Source: Lachnospiraceae bacterium
Lineage (GTDB): Bacteria; Bacillota; Clostridia; Lachnospirales; Lachnospiraceae
Length of the DNA: 64,000 nucleotides
Reading direction: 5' to 3'
Assembly (NCBI GenBank): GCA_910574865.1
Contig: CAJTDN010000013.1
Coordinates: 1-64,000 of the forward strand
The translations under genes were made by a program, and so were the position numbers. Shown here piece after piece: positions 45,065 to 54,527 of this stretch; within the stretch, counting starts at the first letter, position 1; each line of letters starts with the position of its first letter. Under the pieces are notes generated by a model, which searched no databases, was not told the origin of the DNA, and was given only the letters and a program-made list of their open reading frames with translations.

Positions 45065-46685
45065 AGTCGGTATCTACTGCCGCCTGAGTGTGGATGACGC
45101 CTCCAATTCCGCAAAAGCGAAGGGCTATATCCCCAGCGATGAATCGGTGAGCATTGAGAACCAATATGAAATCCTCTCCAAATTTGTCATGCTCAACGGC
45201 TGGATCGAGGTCAAGACTTATCAGGACGATGGGTACAGCGGCGGCAACTTCCAGCGGCCCGGATTTTTGGAAATGCTGGAGGACGCAAGGCATGGCCTGA
45301 TCAACCTGATTCTGGTAAAGGATCTTTCCCGTTTAGGCAGGGATTTTGTGGAGGTGGGCCGTTATACGGACGTCATTTTCCCCTCCCTCGGATGCCGGTT
45401 CGTATCGGTTCTGGACTGCCTGGACAGCGAGGGGGACAACACCGATATGCTGCACTTCCGCAGTCTGATGAATGACTACCATCTCAAGGACCTGTCCAGC
45501 AAGGTCAAGTCGGTGCTTCATGCAAAGAAGAAAAGCGGCCAGTATCTTGCCGCCTACGCTCCCTATGGATACCGCAAGAGCGAGGAGGACAGACACAAGC
45601 TGGTCATTGACGGGGAATCCGCCGCTGTTGTGCGGCAGATATTCCAGATGCGTCAGTCCGGCATGGCCTATGGGAAAATCGCTGCTGCTTTGAATGAGAA
45701 AGGGATTCTCCCTCCCCGCTGGTACTGGGCGGTCCATTACGGAAATGGCAGCTGCAAGTATTCCCGGTTGTGGGCTTACGCAACCGTCCGAAGCCTTCTG
45801 AACGATGATGTTTATGCCGGTACGCTCACACAGAATTGCACCGGTTCCCGTTCCTATAAGGATAAGACCATGATAAGGAAACCGGAATCGGAATGGATTT
45901 CCCATGAGGGTGCGCACGAGGCGATTATCGGGCCGGAGCTGTGGGAGGCTGTCCAGAAAATCAATCAGGCGGCGAAACAGATTTCCGCTAACAATACGCC
46001 GCCCCAAGCATCTCTGTTTACCGGAAAGCTGGTCTGCGCGGACTGCGGGCATCCTCTGGTTGCCGCCCGCGAAACACAGCGCCGGAAAAATGGCACTGTC
46101 AAGCACTATACTTCTTATTTCTGCTCCCGGTTTGCCACTACCGGACACAGCATCTGCTCCTGGCACCGGATTTTTGAGATCAGCCTGAAAAACTTGGTGC
46201 TGAGTGAAATCCGGGCGCATGGCAAAGCGGTTGCAGCCGATGAAGCCGCTGTACTGGATAAGCTGAAACAGCACATCCAATCCGCAAGCGCCGCGCAACA
46301 AGAGGACTGCCGACAGGAAATCAGCCGTTTGCGGCGGCGTTTGGAGGAGTTGGAACAGATCACCGCAAAACTTTATGAAGATAAGGTAAGCGGGGCAATC
46401 AGCGGCGATTCCTTCTCGGTTCTGATTCAAAAGAACGAGCAGGAACGCATCCAGAAATCGGAACGCCTGGACAGCCTGTTAGCCGGGGAACGGAAAGCCC
46501 AGCAGGACATCGCCAATATCCACCAGTGGGCCGGAACCATCCGGCAGTATCTGGACTTGCAGGAACTGAACCGGGAAATCATTGAGGAACTGATTGACCG
46601 CATTGAAGTTGGAGAACGAACCGTCATAGACGGTCAAAGACACCAGGACATTAAAATTTACTACCGCTTTGTTGGGCTGGTGTGA
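45048..46685 (+). CDS. Large serine recombinase, second of a tandem pair
   Basis: 545 residues from ATG 45,048. IYCRLSVDDA (Ser14), DLSRLGRDFVE, zinc-ribbon (VCADCGHPLVA and a later F-C-S-R / S-I-C-S-W-H) and coiled coil are present, and the C-terminus (IKIYYRFVGLV) mirrors that of the first copy. The two share order and length but only moderate identity, indicating an old duplication. The element end lies about 140 bp downstream. Confidence 0.92.
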   Translation: MAKQYKVGIYCRLSVDDASNSAKAKGYIPSDESVSIENQYEILSKFVMLNGWIEVKTYQDDGYSGGNFQRPGFLEMLEDARHGLINLILVKDLSRLGRDFVEVGRYTDVIFPSLGCRFVSVLDCLDSEGDNTDMLHFRSLMNDYHLKDLSSKVKSVLHAKKKSGQYLAAYAPYGYRKSEEDRHKLVIDGESAAVVRQIFQMRQSGMAYGKIAAALNEKGILPPRWYWAVHYGNGSCKYSRLWAYATVRSLLNDDVYAGTLTQNCTGSRSYKDKTMIRKPESEWISHEGAHEAIIGPELWEAVQKINQAAKQISANNTPPQASLFTGKLVCADCGHPLVAARETQRRKNGTVKHYTSYFCSRFATTGHSICSWHRIFEISLKNLVLSEIRAHGKAVAADEAAVLDKLKQHIQSASAAQQEDCRQEISRLRRRLEELEQITAKLYEDKVSGAISGDSFSVLIQKNEQERIQKSERLDSLLAGERKAQQDIANIHQWAGTIRQYLDLQELNREIIEELIDRIEVGERTVIDGQRHQDIKIYYRFVGLV

Positions 46686-46792
46686 TCGGGCAAAAAAAGC
46701 GCCTGACCGCATCAGCAGCCAGACGGAAACATTCTGTAACAGCAGCGATATTTGATTGTTGCACACTGATTTGTCGAATTGGAGAGAAATTA

Positions 46793-47260
<468 letters not shown>

Positions 47261-47363
47261 CTATTCCGTAGGCTTATTATACCATAGGGCGTGGCTGGCT
47301 GTACAGTCCTTTTTGCTACTTTATGTCGAAAAATATCACGGTTTTTTGTTAAGGCTTGTCGCA

Positions 47364-47561
47364 TTATATGGCATGGGCGGCAGTTCCCCCGGCTGCGCTT
47401 TCTGCTTCCAGCACTTTCATCATTTTGTCGGCGGCGGTGGCGGTGGTGTCCTGTTTGAAGTAGCCGGAAACCACAAGGACGGTGTTCCCCCGGCGTACCT
47501 CGGTCACGCAATCCGGGCGGCGGGCGGTAGTGGCGGTGCTTCTGTTGGGGGTGTCGGTCAT
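47364..47561 (-). CDS. tnpW: TnpW family transposon-encoded protein
   Basis: 65 residues; its ATG overlaps the stop of the DnaC-like gene (ATGA). CVTEVRRGNTVLVVSGYFKQ is the TnpW motif, followed by a helix (TAADKMMKVLEAES). A third TnpW in the window, each directly before a large serine recombinase. Confidence 0.75.
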   Translation of the reverse strand: MTDTPNRSTATTARRPDCVTEVRRGNTVLVVSGYFKQDTTATAADKMMKVLEAESAAGGTAAHAI

Positions 47562-48409
47562 AGGCTCTCCTTTCTGTTCAGCAGCGTTTTAAGGCGTTCC
47601 ATTTTCGCCTGTGCTTTGGCTTTTCTGAAATTCTCCCCGGTAATGCGGACGGGGGTACACATTTCAATAAGGCGGTCATAAATGCGGGCGTGGGGCGTGT
47701 CCTCCGGGTTCTGCAATTCTTCCAGCGTCAAATTTGTAGTGACTATTAACGGCTTTCTGCTGCGGTATCGGCTGTCAATCACGTTGTAAACCTGTTCAAG
47801 CCCGTATTCCGTGCCACGCTCCATGCCGAAATCGTCAAGGATAAGCAGCGGGAAGCTGCAAAGGCGGGAGATATATTCGTTCCTGTCCTTGTAGCTGGCG
47901 GCAAGGTCGTTGAGGATAAGGGCAAAGTTCGTCATGCACACGGAAATCTCTTTCTCCATAAGGGCGTTGGCGATACACCCGGCAAAATAGCTTTTTCCCG
48001 TGCCGACATTCCCCCACAAAATCAATCCATAGTTCCCGGTGCTTATCTGTTCCCATTGCTCCACATAGGAATAGGCTTTGTGCATTTGCGGGCATTTCCC
48101 ATTGTCGTTCCCGAAAGTCCATTCCCTCATAGCCGGGTCGGTGAAGCCCTTTCTTTTCAGCCGTTCCACTTCCTCCCGGTGCTTCTGCTCCCGGTCTGCG
48201 GCTTCCAGCATTTCCCGGCGTTTCCGCTGGCAGTCACATTCTTTGGGGTGGCGGTCACGTCCGAAAAGCGTCTTGCCCTCTGCAAAATAGGCTTCTTTGG
48301 GCTGGCGGCAGCTCCCGCAATACAAAAGCCCGTCCTCGCCCGTATAGTCCTCCGGCTCTGCTTCCTGTGCCGTGGCAAGCCGGAAAATAGCGTTATCGTA
48401 ATCACTCAT
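47558..48409 (-). CDS. DnaC/IstB-like ATP-binding replication protein
   Basis: 283 residues from ATG 48,409, chosen because AAGGAGG lies 7 bp upstream inside the longer frame. A zinc-binding N-terminus (LYCGSCRQPKE, later C-D-C-Q) precedes the AAA+ domain with Walker A WGNVGTGKSYF, Walker B LLILDDFG and an arginine-rich sensor region. It probably loads the replicative helicase onto the element, with the initiator encoded upstream. Confidence 0.88.
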   Translation of the reverse strand: MSDYDNAIFRLATAQEAEPEDYTGEDGLLYCGSCRQPKEAYFAEGKTLFGRDRHPKECDCQRKRREMLEAADREQKHREEVERLKRKGFTDPAMREWTFGNDNGKCPQMHKAYSYVEQWEQISTGNYGLILWGNVGTGKSYFAGCIANALMEKEISVCMTNFALILNDLAASYKDRNEYISRLCSFPLLILDDFGMERGTEYGLEQVYNVIDSRYRSRKPLIVTTNLTLEELQNPEDTPHARIYDRLIEMCTPVRITGENFRKAKAQAKMERLKTLLNRKESL

Positions 48410-48471
48410 AAAATCGTCCTCCTTGTTCATGGTCTTTCACGCCCTGTTTACGGGGCGTTATATCTATGCGT

Positions 48472-49230
48472 TCAAAGGCTCTCGCCCTCTTTGTAGGAAT
48501 AATCGGGGATTCCCTTTTTCGGCTTCCCCTTTGCCCTGTCATCAGCCGCCCAACGCCGGATAGTGGCGGCATGGTTCTTGTATTGCTTCCCGCTGGAAGC
48601 GATATAGCCGGATAAGCGGTCTATGTAATACTCCCATTTGCCGGGAAGTTCCTCTTGCAGTTCCGCAAGCTCTTTTTCTGACAGGAATACGTTTTCATAT
48701 CTGCCAAAAGGGGCGGGGGCTGTCTGTCCGGGTTTTATCTCTCCCTCTCTCTTTATCTCTAACTCTATATCTATCTCTTTCTCTATCTCTGGTGGACAAA
48801 TGTCCGCCCCATATGGTGGACGTTTGTCCGCCACGGCTTCCGGCAGGGCTTTCTGTTCCTGCAAAGCCCGCCTTGCCCGGCGTTTGCGCTCCCCCTCGGT
48901 AGAGGACTGACCGATTAAGAGTTCTATGTTGCTCATGTATAAAGCCCCGTTCTGCAACGGCTCTACAAGCCCCAGCTTCATAAAAATCTGCAAAGCCCTC
49001 TCCACTGTGCCGACTTGCTGGCGGGTGATTGTGGCTATCATCTGTGCGGTGTAGGGGATATTCTCGGCAAGCTGGAGCTTTCCCCCGTTTTTCAGCGATT
49101 TTAGGTACAGCTTCAAGAGGATGTTTGAGTAGAGCATACCGTCCTGCATACTTTCCAGCAGCACGATAGCGTCCTCGTCAAAATAGCTCTCTTTCAGCTT
49201 TAGGTAGTAATATTTGCGGTTGTCTGCCAT
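48472..49230 (-). CDS. Replisome organizer / replication initiator protein
   Basis: 252 residues, TAAGGAGGA before ATG 49,230. The N-terminal winged-helix domain (YYYLKLKESYFDEDAIVLLE, then QQVGTVERALQIFMKLGLVE) is the phage replisome-organizer type. A charged linker and a C-terminal helix domain follow. It pairs with the DnaC-like gene 60 bp downstream, giving the element its own replication start. Confidence 0.82.
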   Translation of the reverse strand: MADNRKYYYLKLKESYFDEDAIVLLESMQDGMLYSNILLKLYLKSLKNGGKLQLAENIPYTAQMIATITRQQVGTVERALQIFMKLGLVEPLQNGALYMSNIELLIGQSSTEGERKRRARRALQEQKALPEAVADKRPPYGADICPPEIEKEIDIELEIKREGEIKPGQTAPAPFGRYENVFLSEKELAELQEELPGKWEYYIDRLSGYIASSGKQYKNHAATIRRWAADDRAKGKPKKGIPDYSYKEGESL

Positions 49231-49343
49231 TCGTTCCTCCTTATGGTCTGTTTTGGGCTTCTGTTACGCTTTAGAACGCCGTTTTGAGGGGTAAAGGATA
49301 TAAATATCGCCTACCCGTTGAGGGCGGTCTGAAAAGCCTTGAT

Positions 49344-49730
49344 TTACGGGCTTCTTTCATAGCCTAAATGCGTAGAAAGGTGGTATCTTTTCCGCTGTCT
49401 GTCGGCTTCTTTCCGGCGGCGCACTTTTGTGGCGCAGTCCGGGCAGTATTTCCCCCGGTTTGACTTGGGGAGAAAGTACCCGCCGCACTCGGTACAGCGT
49501 TTCCTGTCTGCCCGGTGCAAAAGGGCGGCTTCCAGCTTCCCGTCCAGCGGCAGCACGGCGGCAATGAACCAGCGGCACAAGAGGGAATAGCTGATACTCT
49601 GCACACATACGCAAGGCTCGCCGTTATCCAGTAAAATGCAGTTGCCGTTATCGTAGTTGCAGCACTCATGTACAAGCCGACAAGCCGCTCGGTACTGGCG
49701 GTAGTCCATGTACGGGCGTTTACCGTTCAT
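49344..49730 (-). CDS. Cysteine-rich VLP domain protein
   Basis: 128 residues from ATG 49,730, which overlaps the relaxase stop by 11 bp. The N-terminal half has a C-x-Y-x-x-G-x-C-x-L pattern (CCNYDNGNCILLDNG), and the C-terminal half a zinc ribbon (CTECGGYFLPKSNRGKYCPD followed by C) and a basic tail. It is standard next to relaxases in this element family; its role is unknown but nucleic-acid binding is likely. Confidence 0.8.
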   Translation of the reverse strand: MNGKRPYMDYRQYRAACRLVHECCNYDNGNCILLDNGEPCVCVQSISYSLLCRWFIAAVLPLDGKLEAALLHRADRKRCTECGGYFLPKSNRGKYCPDCATKVRRRKEADRQRKRYHLSTHLGYERSP

Positions 49731-51360
49731 TCTCCCGCCCCTTTCCCCGTTCCGGCTCACGCCGTAGGATTTGCTCAATATTGCCCTTGACGGTCTGCAA
49801 TTCCCGGACGTTTTCTTTCTTCTCCCGGTACTCGTTGTAAAGCGTGTTCTTTTCCCTCATAAGCTGCTCAATCTCTGCTTGTAACGTCTTGGACGCTGGC
49901 AGCTTGGAGATTCCCTGTGCCTTGAAATACCGGGCGGCAGATTCGGAAATGATAAACTCGCTTTCGTGCTGCTCCCGGTAGGCTCTCCGGGCTTTCTCCG
50001 TTTTCTGCGCCCGCAATCCGTCACGGGCTGGCTTGGTCTTGATGTAGGCTAATAGCTGTTTCTGCAAGTCTTTTTTCTCCCGTAAAGTGCTTTCCACGGC
50101 TTTCAGTTTCCCGGTGGTTTCATGCAAGCCCGCACTGGCGGCGGCAAGGGCGGCTTCCAGTTCTTCCGGGGAAGAAAAGCCGGATTCCTCGTAAATACTT
50201 ATGGTCGCCGCCATTTGCTTTAGGTTGTGGACAGCCGCCCAGCGGTCATATCCTATGCCCTTGCCCTCGGCTCGCTTGGCTTCCCGGTCTACCATGCGCT
50301 GTACTCCGTCATTCTTGGGGGCGTTTATGGCGGCTTTGTTACGCTGTAAACGGTCTTTTATGCTGCGGGAGTATTCCTGTTTGGGTAAGGGCTTTTCGGC
50401 GGCTCTTGTGGCGTTCTGTGCGTTTTGGGAGAGTGTTTCCAGTACGGCGGCACGGTCAAAATCATCACCCAGCTTCCGGGCGGTGATGGGCTTCGTCCTG
50501 TCCGGCGTGAGATAGCTCAATCTCCCCCGGCTCTCTTTGACGGTCACGCCTTGCTGTAACAGCTTCCCAGAGAAGTCCTCAAAGGAAACGGCAGAGGACA
50601 GGGCGGTGCGGATCGTGCGCCGCAGCTTCTCCTTGTCGGTTTCAAATTTCGTGAGTTTCGGCGGCTCTCCTGTGGCGGCAAGGGTAGCGTTCTCTTTATC
50701 CAGTGCGGCTTGTCCTTTCCGTTTCGCCCAATACTCACGCTCGGTAACCCGGTTCTTGCTCCCGTTCAGCAAATCAATCTGATAGAGGTTTTCCCGGTGG
50801 CACATCTCCATGACTTCCGCTTTGAAATATTCCATAGCAGCGTCTGTACAGCGGTGCTTGCAGCCCTCCCTTGTGTCCGCTGGTCTTTCCATGTAGGGCA
50901 GTAGCGGCACTTCCGCAATCCGTAGGGAATTGATTACGATATGCACATGAATGCTGCCGCTGTGGTTATGCCCGTCCGGGTGGGTGCATACAAGGGCTTG
51001 GTGTCCGGGGAAATGCTCTTTACAAAACTGCTCGCCTAACTGTTGCGCCCGGTCTACGGTCAAGCCGTTGTCCTGTGCATCACGGGGGTCAAAGCTGATG
51101 ATATAATGGTGGCTTTTCACGTCCTCCCGCTTTTGGTTCTTGCCATATTTCAGATTGGAGCGCATACACGCTATGGCGAAATCTTCCCCGCCGCAATTAA
51201 GGGAAGTTATGCGGTAATCGTCACGGGGGAGAAGCCGCCCGTTCCCGTCCAGTGTGGGCTTCATGGTAAACTCGTCATGCTCAAAGGTTAGGTACTGCTC
51301 GGCAGCTCCATAGTCGGCATTTTTAGAGCTGATATGTTTGAACGTTGCCAACGGCTTCAC
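49720..51360 (-). CDS. Relaxase / mobilization nuclease
   Basis: 546 residues. MKPLATFKHISSKNADYGAA, with a probable Tyr nucleophile in the first 40 residues; the metal-binding histidines are in SHHYIISFDPRD, THPDGHNHSGSIHVHIVIN. A long coiled-coil C-terminus follows. Its start overlaps mobC by 38 bp. It mobilizes this second element, probably from the hairpin at 51,856-51,881. Confidence 0.88.
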   Translation of the reverse strand: MKPLATFKHISSKNADYGAAEQYLTFEHDEFTMKPTLDGNGRLLPRDDYRITSLNCGGEDFAIACMRSNLKYGKNQKREDVKSHHYIISFDPRDAQDNGLTVDRAQQLGEQFCKEHFPGHQALVCTHPDGHNHSGSIHVHIVINSLRIAEVPLLPYMERPADTREGCKHRCTDAAMEYFKAEVMEMCHRENLYQIDLLNGSKNRVTEREYWAKRKGQAALDKENATLAATGEPPKLTKFETDKEKLRRTIRTALSSAVSFEDFSGKLLQQGVTVKESRGRLSYLTPDRTKPITARKLGDDFDRAAVLETLSQNAQNATRAAEKPLPKQEYSRSIKDRLQRNKAAINAPKNDGVQRMVDREAKRAEGKGIGYDRWAAVHNLKQMAATISIYEESGFSSPEELEAALAAASAGLHETTGKLKAVESTLREKKDLQKQLLAYIKTKPARDGLRAQKTEKARRAYREQHESEFIISESAARYFKAQGISKLPASKTLQAEIEQLMREKNTLYNEYREKKENVRELQTVKGNIEQILRREPERGKGRENER

Positions 51361-51718
51361 CTACTTTCTGCAAGACTTCAAACTTCAAGGCTGCAAGCTC
51401 CGCTGTGGCGGCTCGCACTTCTTGGGAGAGGGCGTTATAAGGTGCGCCGTATTCGTTCAGACAGCGGGCAATCTGATTCAAGTTGCCGCCGATTTTCCCG
51501 TACTCGGCGGTTAGCTTCCCAACGGCAGACAATAATTCATCATTGACCGGGGAAACGGTGATAACCGGGCATATCCTTGACTTGGTTAGGGCTTGCCGGA
51601 TATATTCAGACTGGCTCATTTTGCAGAGAGAAACACGCTCGGAAAACTCGGCGTATTCTTCCTCGGTCAAGCGTGTCTTGATTACCCGGTGGCGGTGGGG
51701 CGTGTTGTATCTTTTCAT
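51323..51718 (-). CDS. mobC: MobC-like relaxosome protein
   Basis: 131 residues from ATG 51,718 with AAAGGAG upstream. RHH start (VIKTRLTEEEYAEFSERVSL), MobC motif IGGNLNQIARCLNEYG near residue 80. It forms the relaxosome with the overlapping relaxase. Confidence 0.85.
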   Translation of the reverse strand: MKRYNTPHRHRVIKTRLTEEEYAEFSERVSLCKMSQSEYIRQALTKSRICPVITVSPVNDELLSAVGKLTAEYGKIGGNLNQIARCLNEYGAPYNALSQEVRAATAELAALKFEVLQKVGEAVGNVQTYQL

Positions 51719-51855
51719 GGCTTTCAACTCCTTTCTTTTTATGGTTTGCCCTCTCACCAATAGGAGAAAAACAGGGGGCAAAGCGGAAGTATTTTTTGAA
51801 AAATCCGAAAATATTTTTTCGGGGATTTTTCAAGCGGCGCAAGCCGCAAAAAGGC

Positions 51856-51881
51856 GGGCTTGGGGTGGCAACCCCAACAAG
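51856..51881 (+). other. Putative oriT hairpin of the Tn4451-like element
   Basis: GGGCTTGGGGTGGCAACCCC followed by AACAAG, the same design as 29,565-29,588. A short GCGGC/GCCGC hairpin lies just upstream. It is placed 138 bp upstream of the mobC start. Confidence 0.6.
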
Positions 51882-52327
51882 ATTCCCGCAGGACAAAATT
51901 GAGCGGTTAGCGAAATTTGGTACTGTGGTAGAATCTTGCTCTAAGAAAGTGGCGGCTTCTTCTGTGTGGGCTTCCCCCAATACCTTTAGTGCCGCAAGCG
52001 GGGATTTTGCCAAAGCTGTGGCTATATTTCTCCCCCTACTACCTACAACACCACGCAAAGCAAAAATGACGGAGATTTGTGGAAATTTCCCTCTATTCCT
52101 TACAAAACCACACAAGCCGGAATAGGCGGGAATTTGTAAAAATTTCTTCTCGCCCGCCCTCCACGGACAGCCTGCGGATTTGCCAAACAGGAGAGGGGGA
52201 TTTCTTTCTATTCCCCCTTTGCACGGCATAATACTGGCGATTTTTGAAAATGCCAAAAATGGGCACAAAAAAACAGGAAACCTTTCCTTGATTTCCTGTC
52301 TTGGTGTGCCATTCTATGTAGCGGCGG
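51882..52327. other. Non-coding region between mobC and the HTH gene
   Basis: No gene seen. Two similar segments (GGAGATTTGTGGAAATTT at about 52,073 and GCGGGAATTTGTAAAAATTT at about 52,127) might be protein-binding repeats. A strong terminator for the minus-strand HTH gene is at 52,265-52,299 (ACAGGAAA/TTTCCTGT followed by a seven-T run on the minus strand). Confidence 0.5.
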
Positions 52328-52552
52328 TTATTCAGTTTTGATATATGGCTGTTCATCAAAACGGAACTTGAACAATGCGGCAACAAGCCGGGATTTTATG
52401 CTGTCCTCCGCATCCCTGTCGATATGCCCGTTTTCAATGGCGGCAATTCGGATTCGCTTGCTGTAATGCCGTAAAACCTCGTCCACGGCTTCCGGCTCGC
52501 CGCTGGTCGCCCGGACAATCGTTTCATAGGGCAAAAGATTCGGATTCCCCAT
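52328..52552 (-). CDS. Small helix-turn-helix element protein
   Basis: 74 residues. LPYETIVRATSGEPEAVDEV and the following Y-S-K-R-I segment match the HTH protein common in clostridial conjugative transposons, including the conserved ending F-D-E-Q-P-Y. It overlaps the sigma-like gene by 29 bp. Probably regulates element functions. Confidence 0.78.
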   Translation of the reverse strand: MGNPNLLPYETIVRATSGEPEAVDEVLRHYSKRIRIAAIENGHIDRDAEDSIKSRLVAALFKFRFDEQPYIKTE

Positions 52553-52982
52553 GCGAAAGCACCTCCATTTTCCTTTGCAAGAGCTTTAACGTCCTGCGGA
52601 TTTGATACCCGGTCGTACTCCGGCAGCGTCCGTACATTTCCCCGATTTCCCATTGCGTGTAATGTCCGAAAAAGTAAAGGAAAATGATTTCCCGGTTTCT
52701 CTCCGGCAGAGATAGCAGGGCGGCGGCAAGCTCCCCATTGGTGAGGATAACTGTCTGACCGCATATCGTAACGGGGTATTCTTCATAGGGTGCTTCAAAG
52801 TATTCGTCTGTTGTGCCTAATGGATAAACCTTTTCTTCTGTGAGGTATTCAAGGGATATTTCTTTTTGCCGCCGCCTGCTCCTGTCACGCCATGCGTTGA
52901 TAGCCGCAAAGCGTATGACAGTCTTACAATAGCCATTAAATGTATACATGATATGTTCTCTGTATGCTTCTGTGCAAGGCAT
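52524..52982 (-). CDS. Sigma-70 family factor of the element
   Basis: 152 residues from ATG 52,982 (AGGGGG upstream). Starts with a shortened region 2 (FNGYCKTVIRFAAINAWRDR), ending with region 4 (LPERNREIIFLYFFGHYTQW, then GEMYGRCRSTTGYQIRRTLK). The size fits ICE-borne sigma-like regulators that activate transfer or excision genes. Confidence 0.8.
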   Translation of the reverse strand: MPCTEAYREHIMYTFNGYCKTVIRFAAINAWRDRSRRRQKEISLEYLTEEKVYPLGTTDEYFEAPYEEYPVTICGQTVILTNGELAAALLSLPERNREIIFLYFFGHYTQWEIGEMYGRCRSTTGYQIRRTLKLLQRKMEVLSHGESESFAL

Positions 52983-53161
52983 AAATAATTCCCCCTTTCT
53001 CCCACATGGGGCGGTGCATGGTTTACAGTTGCATTTTATAACCAAAGGGGACGACAGCACTTAGGCTATCATCCCTTGATTAACCAGCTACAAAACCGGG
53101 CGGGCTTTTAACAGCAAGGTAGCCCATTTGACTTGGCTGTTAACTGGTGCGGCTGGCTTTG

Positions 53162-53293
53162 CTATTTACTGCTTTGAGGTTCATCTGCGTTCTTTTTCTT
53201 CTTTTTGTTTTTACACCACCATGTACCTGCCAATGAACAGCTGCCGCCTAAAATAAACATAACAAAAATAATAAGTGTCCACAAATCATACAT
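53162..53293 (-). CDS. Small membrane protein (43 residues)
   Basis: Minus-strand frame from ATG 53,293 to TAG 53,162, with GAAAGGAGAA upstream. One hydrophobic segment (LWTLIIFVMFILGGSCSLAG) followed by a strongly basic tail (CKNKKKKKNADEPQ). The function is unknown; position between the sigma-like factor and the membrane protein suggests a regulatory or surface role for the element. Confidence 0.65.
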   Translation of the reverse strand: MYDLWTLIIFVMFILGGSCSLAGTWWCKNKKKKKNADEPQSSK

Positions 53294-53448
53294 TCCTGAT
53301 TTCTCCTTTCATGGGCAGGTCAAATTTAGAATAAAAATCCTGCCAGTAATGATAGTATAATTTATTTTATTTCAAATGTCAATTATTTCATACATATTTA
53401 AAGAAAAATATAGCTTATCTTTTCTCAGACAAGCTACATTGTGTTTGG

Positions 53449-53766
53449 CTATTCAAGCCGTTTATATATCAAGATTGCGACAACTTCAACTGTAAGCACA
53501 ATATCATATAGCCATTGAACATAATTGGCGGTTGTAAGGTAATTTATGTTTATATGCGAAGATAATTTTGCAAAACCATTAACAAGAAAAATAAATACAA
53601 TCATAGCAATAATACTCGCCTTTCCAATGATTGCTCTCCCTCTTTCATCGCGTGAGGATTTCACAAAAAACAATATAATCAAAGCGATTGTAATCGGTAC
53701 GCCATATGTGACTCCCACAATAAACAACATTCTATTACTGAAAATCCCATTTATTATCTCTATCAT
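53449..53766 (-). CDS. Small integral membrane protein
   Basis: 105 residues with three hydrophobic segments (LFIVGVTYGVPITIALIILF; IIAMIVFIFLVNGFA; WLYDIVLTVEVVAILIY). It overlaps the XRE gene end by 4 bp. Small membrane proteins paired with an XRE regulator are common and sometimes act as the regulated product. No named family. Confidence 0.7.
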   Translation of the reverse strand: MIEIINGIFSNRMLFIVGVTYGVPITIALIILFFVKSSRDERGRAIIGKASIIAMIVFIFLVNGFAKLSSHININYLTTANYVQWLYDIVLTVEVVAILIYKRLE

Positions 53767-53990
53767 TTTTCTTCCTCCCTAAAATCAAATAAATCTTCGA
53801 TTTTTACATCAAACACTTTTGCAATACTATACGCCAACATCATGGACGGGTTATATCGGTTTCGTTCAAGCTGCATAATCGTCTGACGGGAAACGCCAAC
53901 CAAATCAGCAAGCTCCTGTTGCGTCATTCTTTTTGTAGCTCTATACACATGGATTTTGCTTTCAAATTTATACTTATCTTTCCCTGCCAC
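53763..53990 (-). CDS. XRE-family HTH regulator (short)
   Basis: 75 residues from GTG 53,990, preferred because AAAGGGG lies 8 bp upstream. TQQELADLVGVSRQTIMQLE, then SIAKVFDVKIEDLF, is the compact YgzD/Cro-type HTH. It is coupled with the membrane-protein gene. Likely autoregulatory. Confidence 0.85.
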   Translation of the reverse strand: MAGKDKYKFESKIHVYRATKRMTQQELADLVGVSRQTIMQLERNRYNPSMMLAYSIAKVFDVKIEDLFDFREEEK

Positions 53991-54122
53991 TGGCGCATCC
54001 CCTTTCTTGATTTTCTCTTCTCTGCGATTACTCAAACATGAGTATAACATATTTCTTGCATTTTGTAAAATTAATTATAAAGATAGATGTATTGGGAGAG
54101 ATTACGTAGTCGTCGGCATTCG

Positions 54123-54260
54123 TGGAAATGTGTATAACTGGCTGTATCATGGAATTGTGGGTAACTCTGTTTGCAGGACGTGGGAAAGCTGCACTTTAGC
54201 TTTTCCATGTGCTGTGAATAGAGTTATCCATGATTCCATAGCCTGTTATGCACATTTCCA
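54123..54260. repeat. 138-bp imperfect palindrome with DnaA-box-like words
   Basis: The left arm begins TGGAAATGTGTATAACTGGC and the right arm, read as reverse complement, TGGAAATGTGCATAACAGGC; the match continues through TCATGG...GTAACT/ATAACT and an inner AAAGCT stem, with the axis near 54,191. Words like AGTTATCCATG and GTGGGTAACT resemble DnaA boxes. Confidence 0.75.
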
Positions 54261-54419
54261 CAATGCTTGTCTTTTGGTCTTTTGTTTCTTTTGTTCGGAA
54301 TAGTGTGGTGCTGGCGGTCTATCTCTTGTTTTCGGTTACTTGCTTCTTTACCGTATATGAGCATTAGGCCGTGAATTGTAACGGTAACTATAAAAAGTGA
54401 AAGGCGGTAACGAATGGCA

Positions 54420-54448
54420 TTGACGGTATCACTGGTTTCGACTATAAT
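54420..54448 (+). promoter_or_regulatory. Promoter of the DUF4143 ATPase gene
   Basis: TTGACG (54,420-54,425), 17-bp spacer, TATAAT (54,443-54,448), about 80 bp upstream of the start codon. Confidence 0.7.
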
Positions 54449-54527
54449 ATAACCGTATCGAATTTTGGCCGAACAAGCGCGGGGCTCAGACGTGACGCGC
54501 TTGGCATCCGTTCAAGGAGGGGATGGC

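Noticed and set aside
54123-54260. tRNA gene as integration target
   Set aside because: The palindrome cannot fold into a cloverleaf with a T-loop GTTCRA motif; no tRNA was found anywhere in the window.
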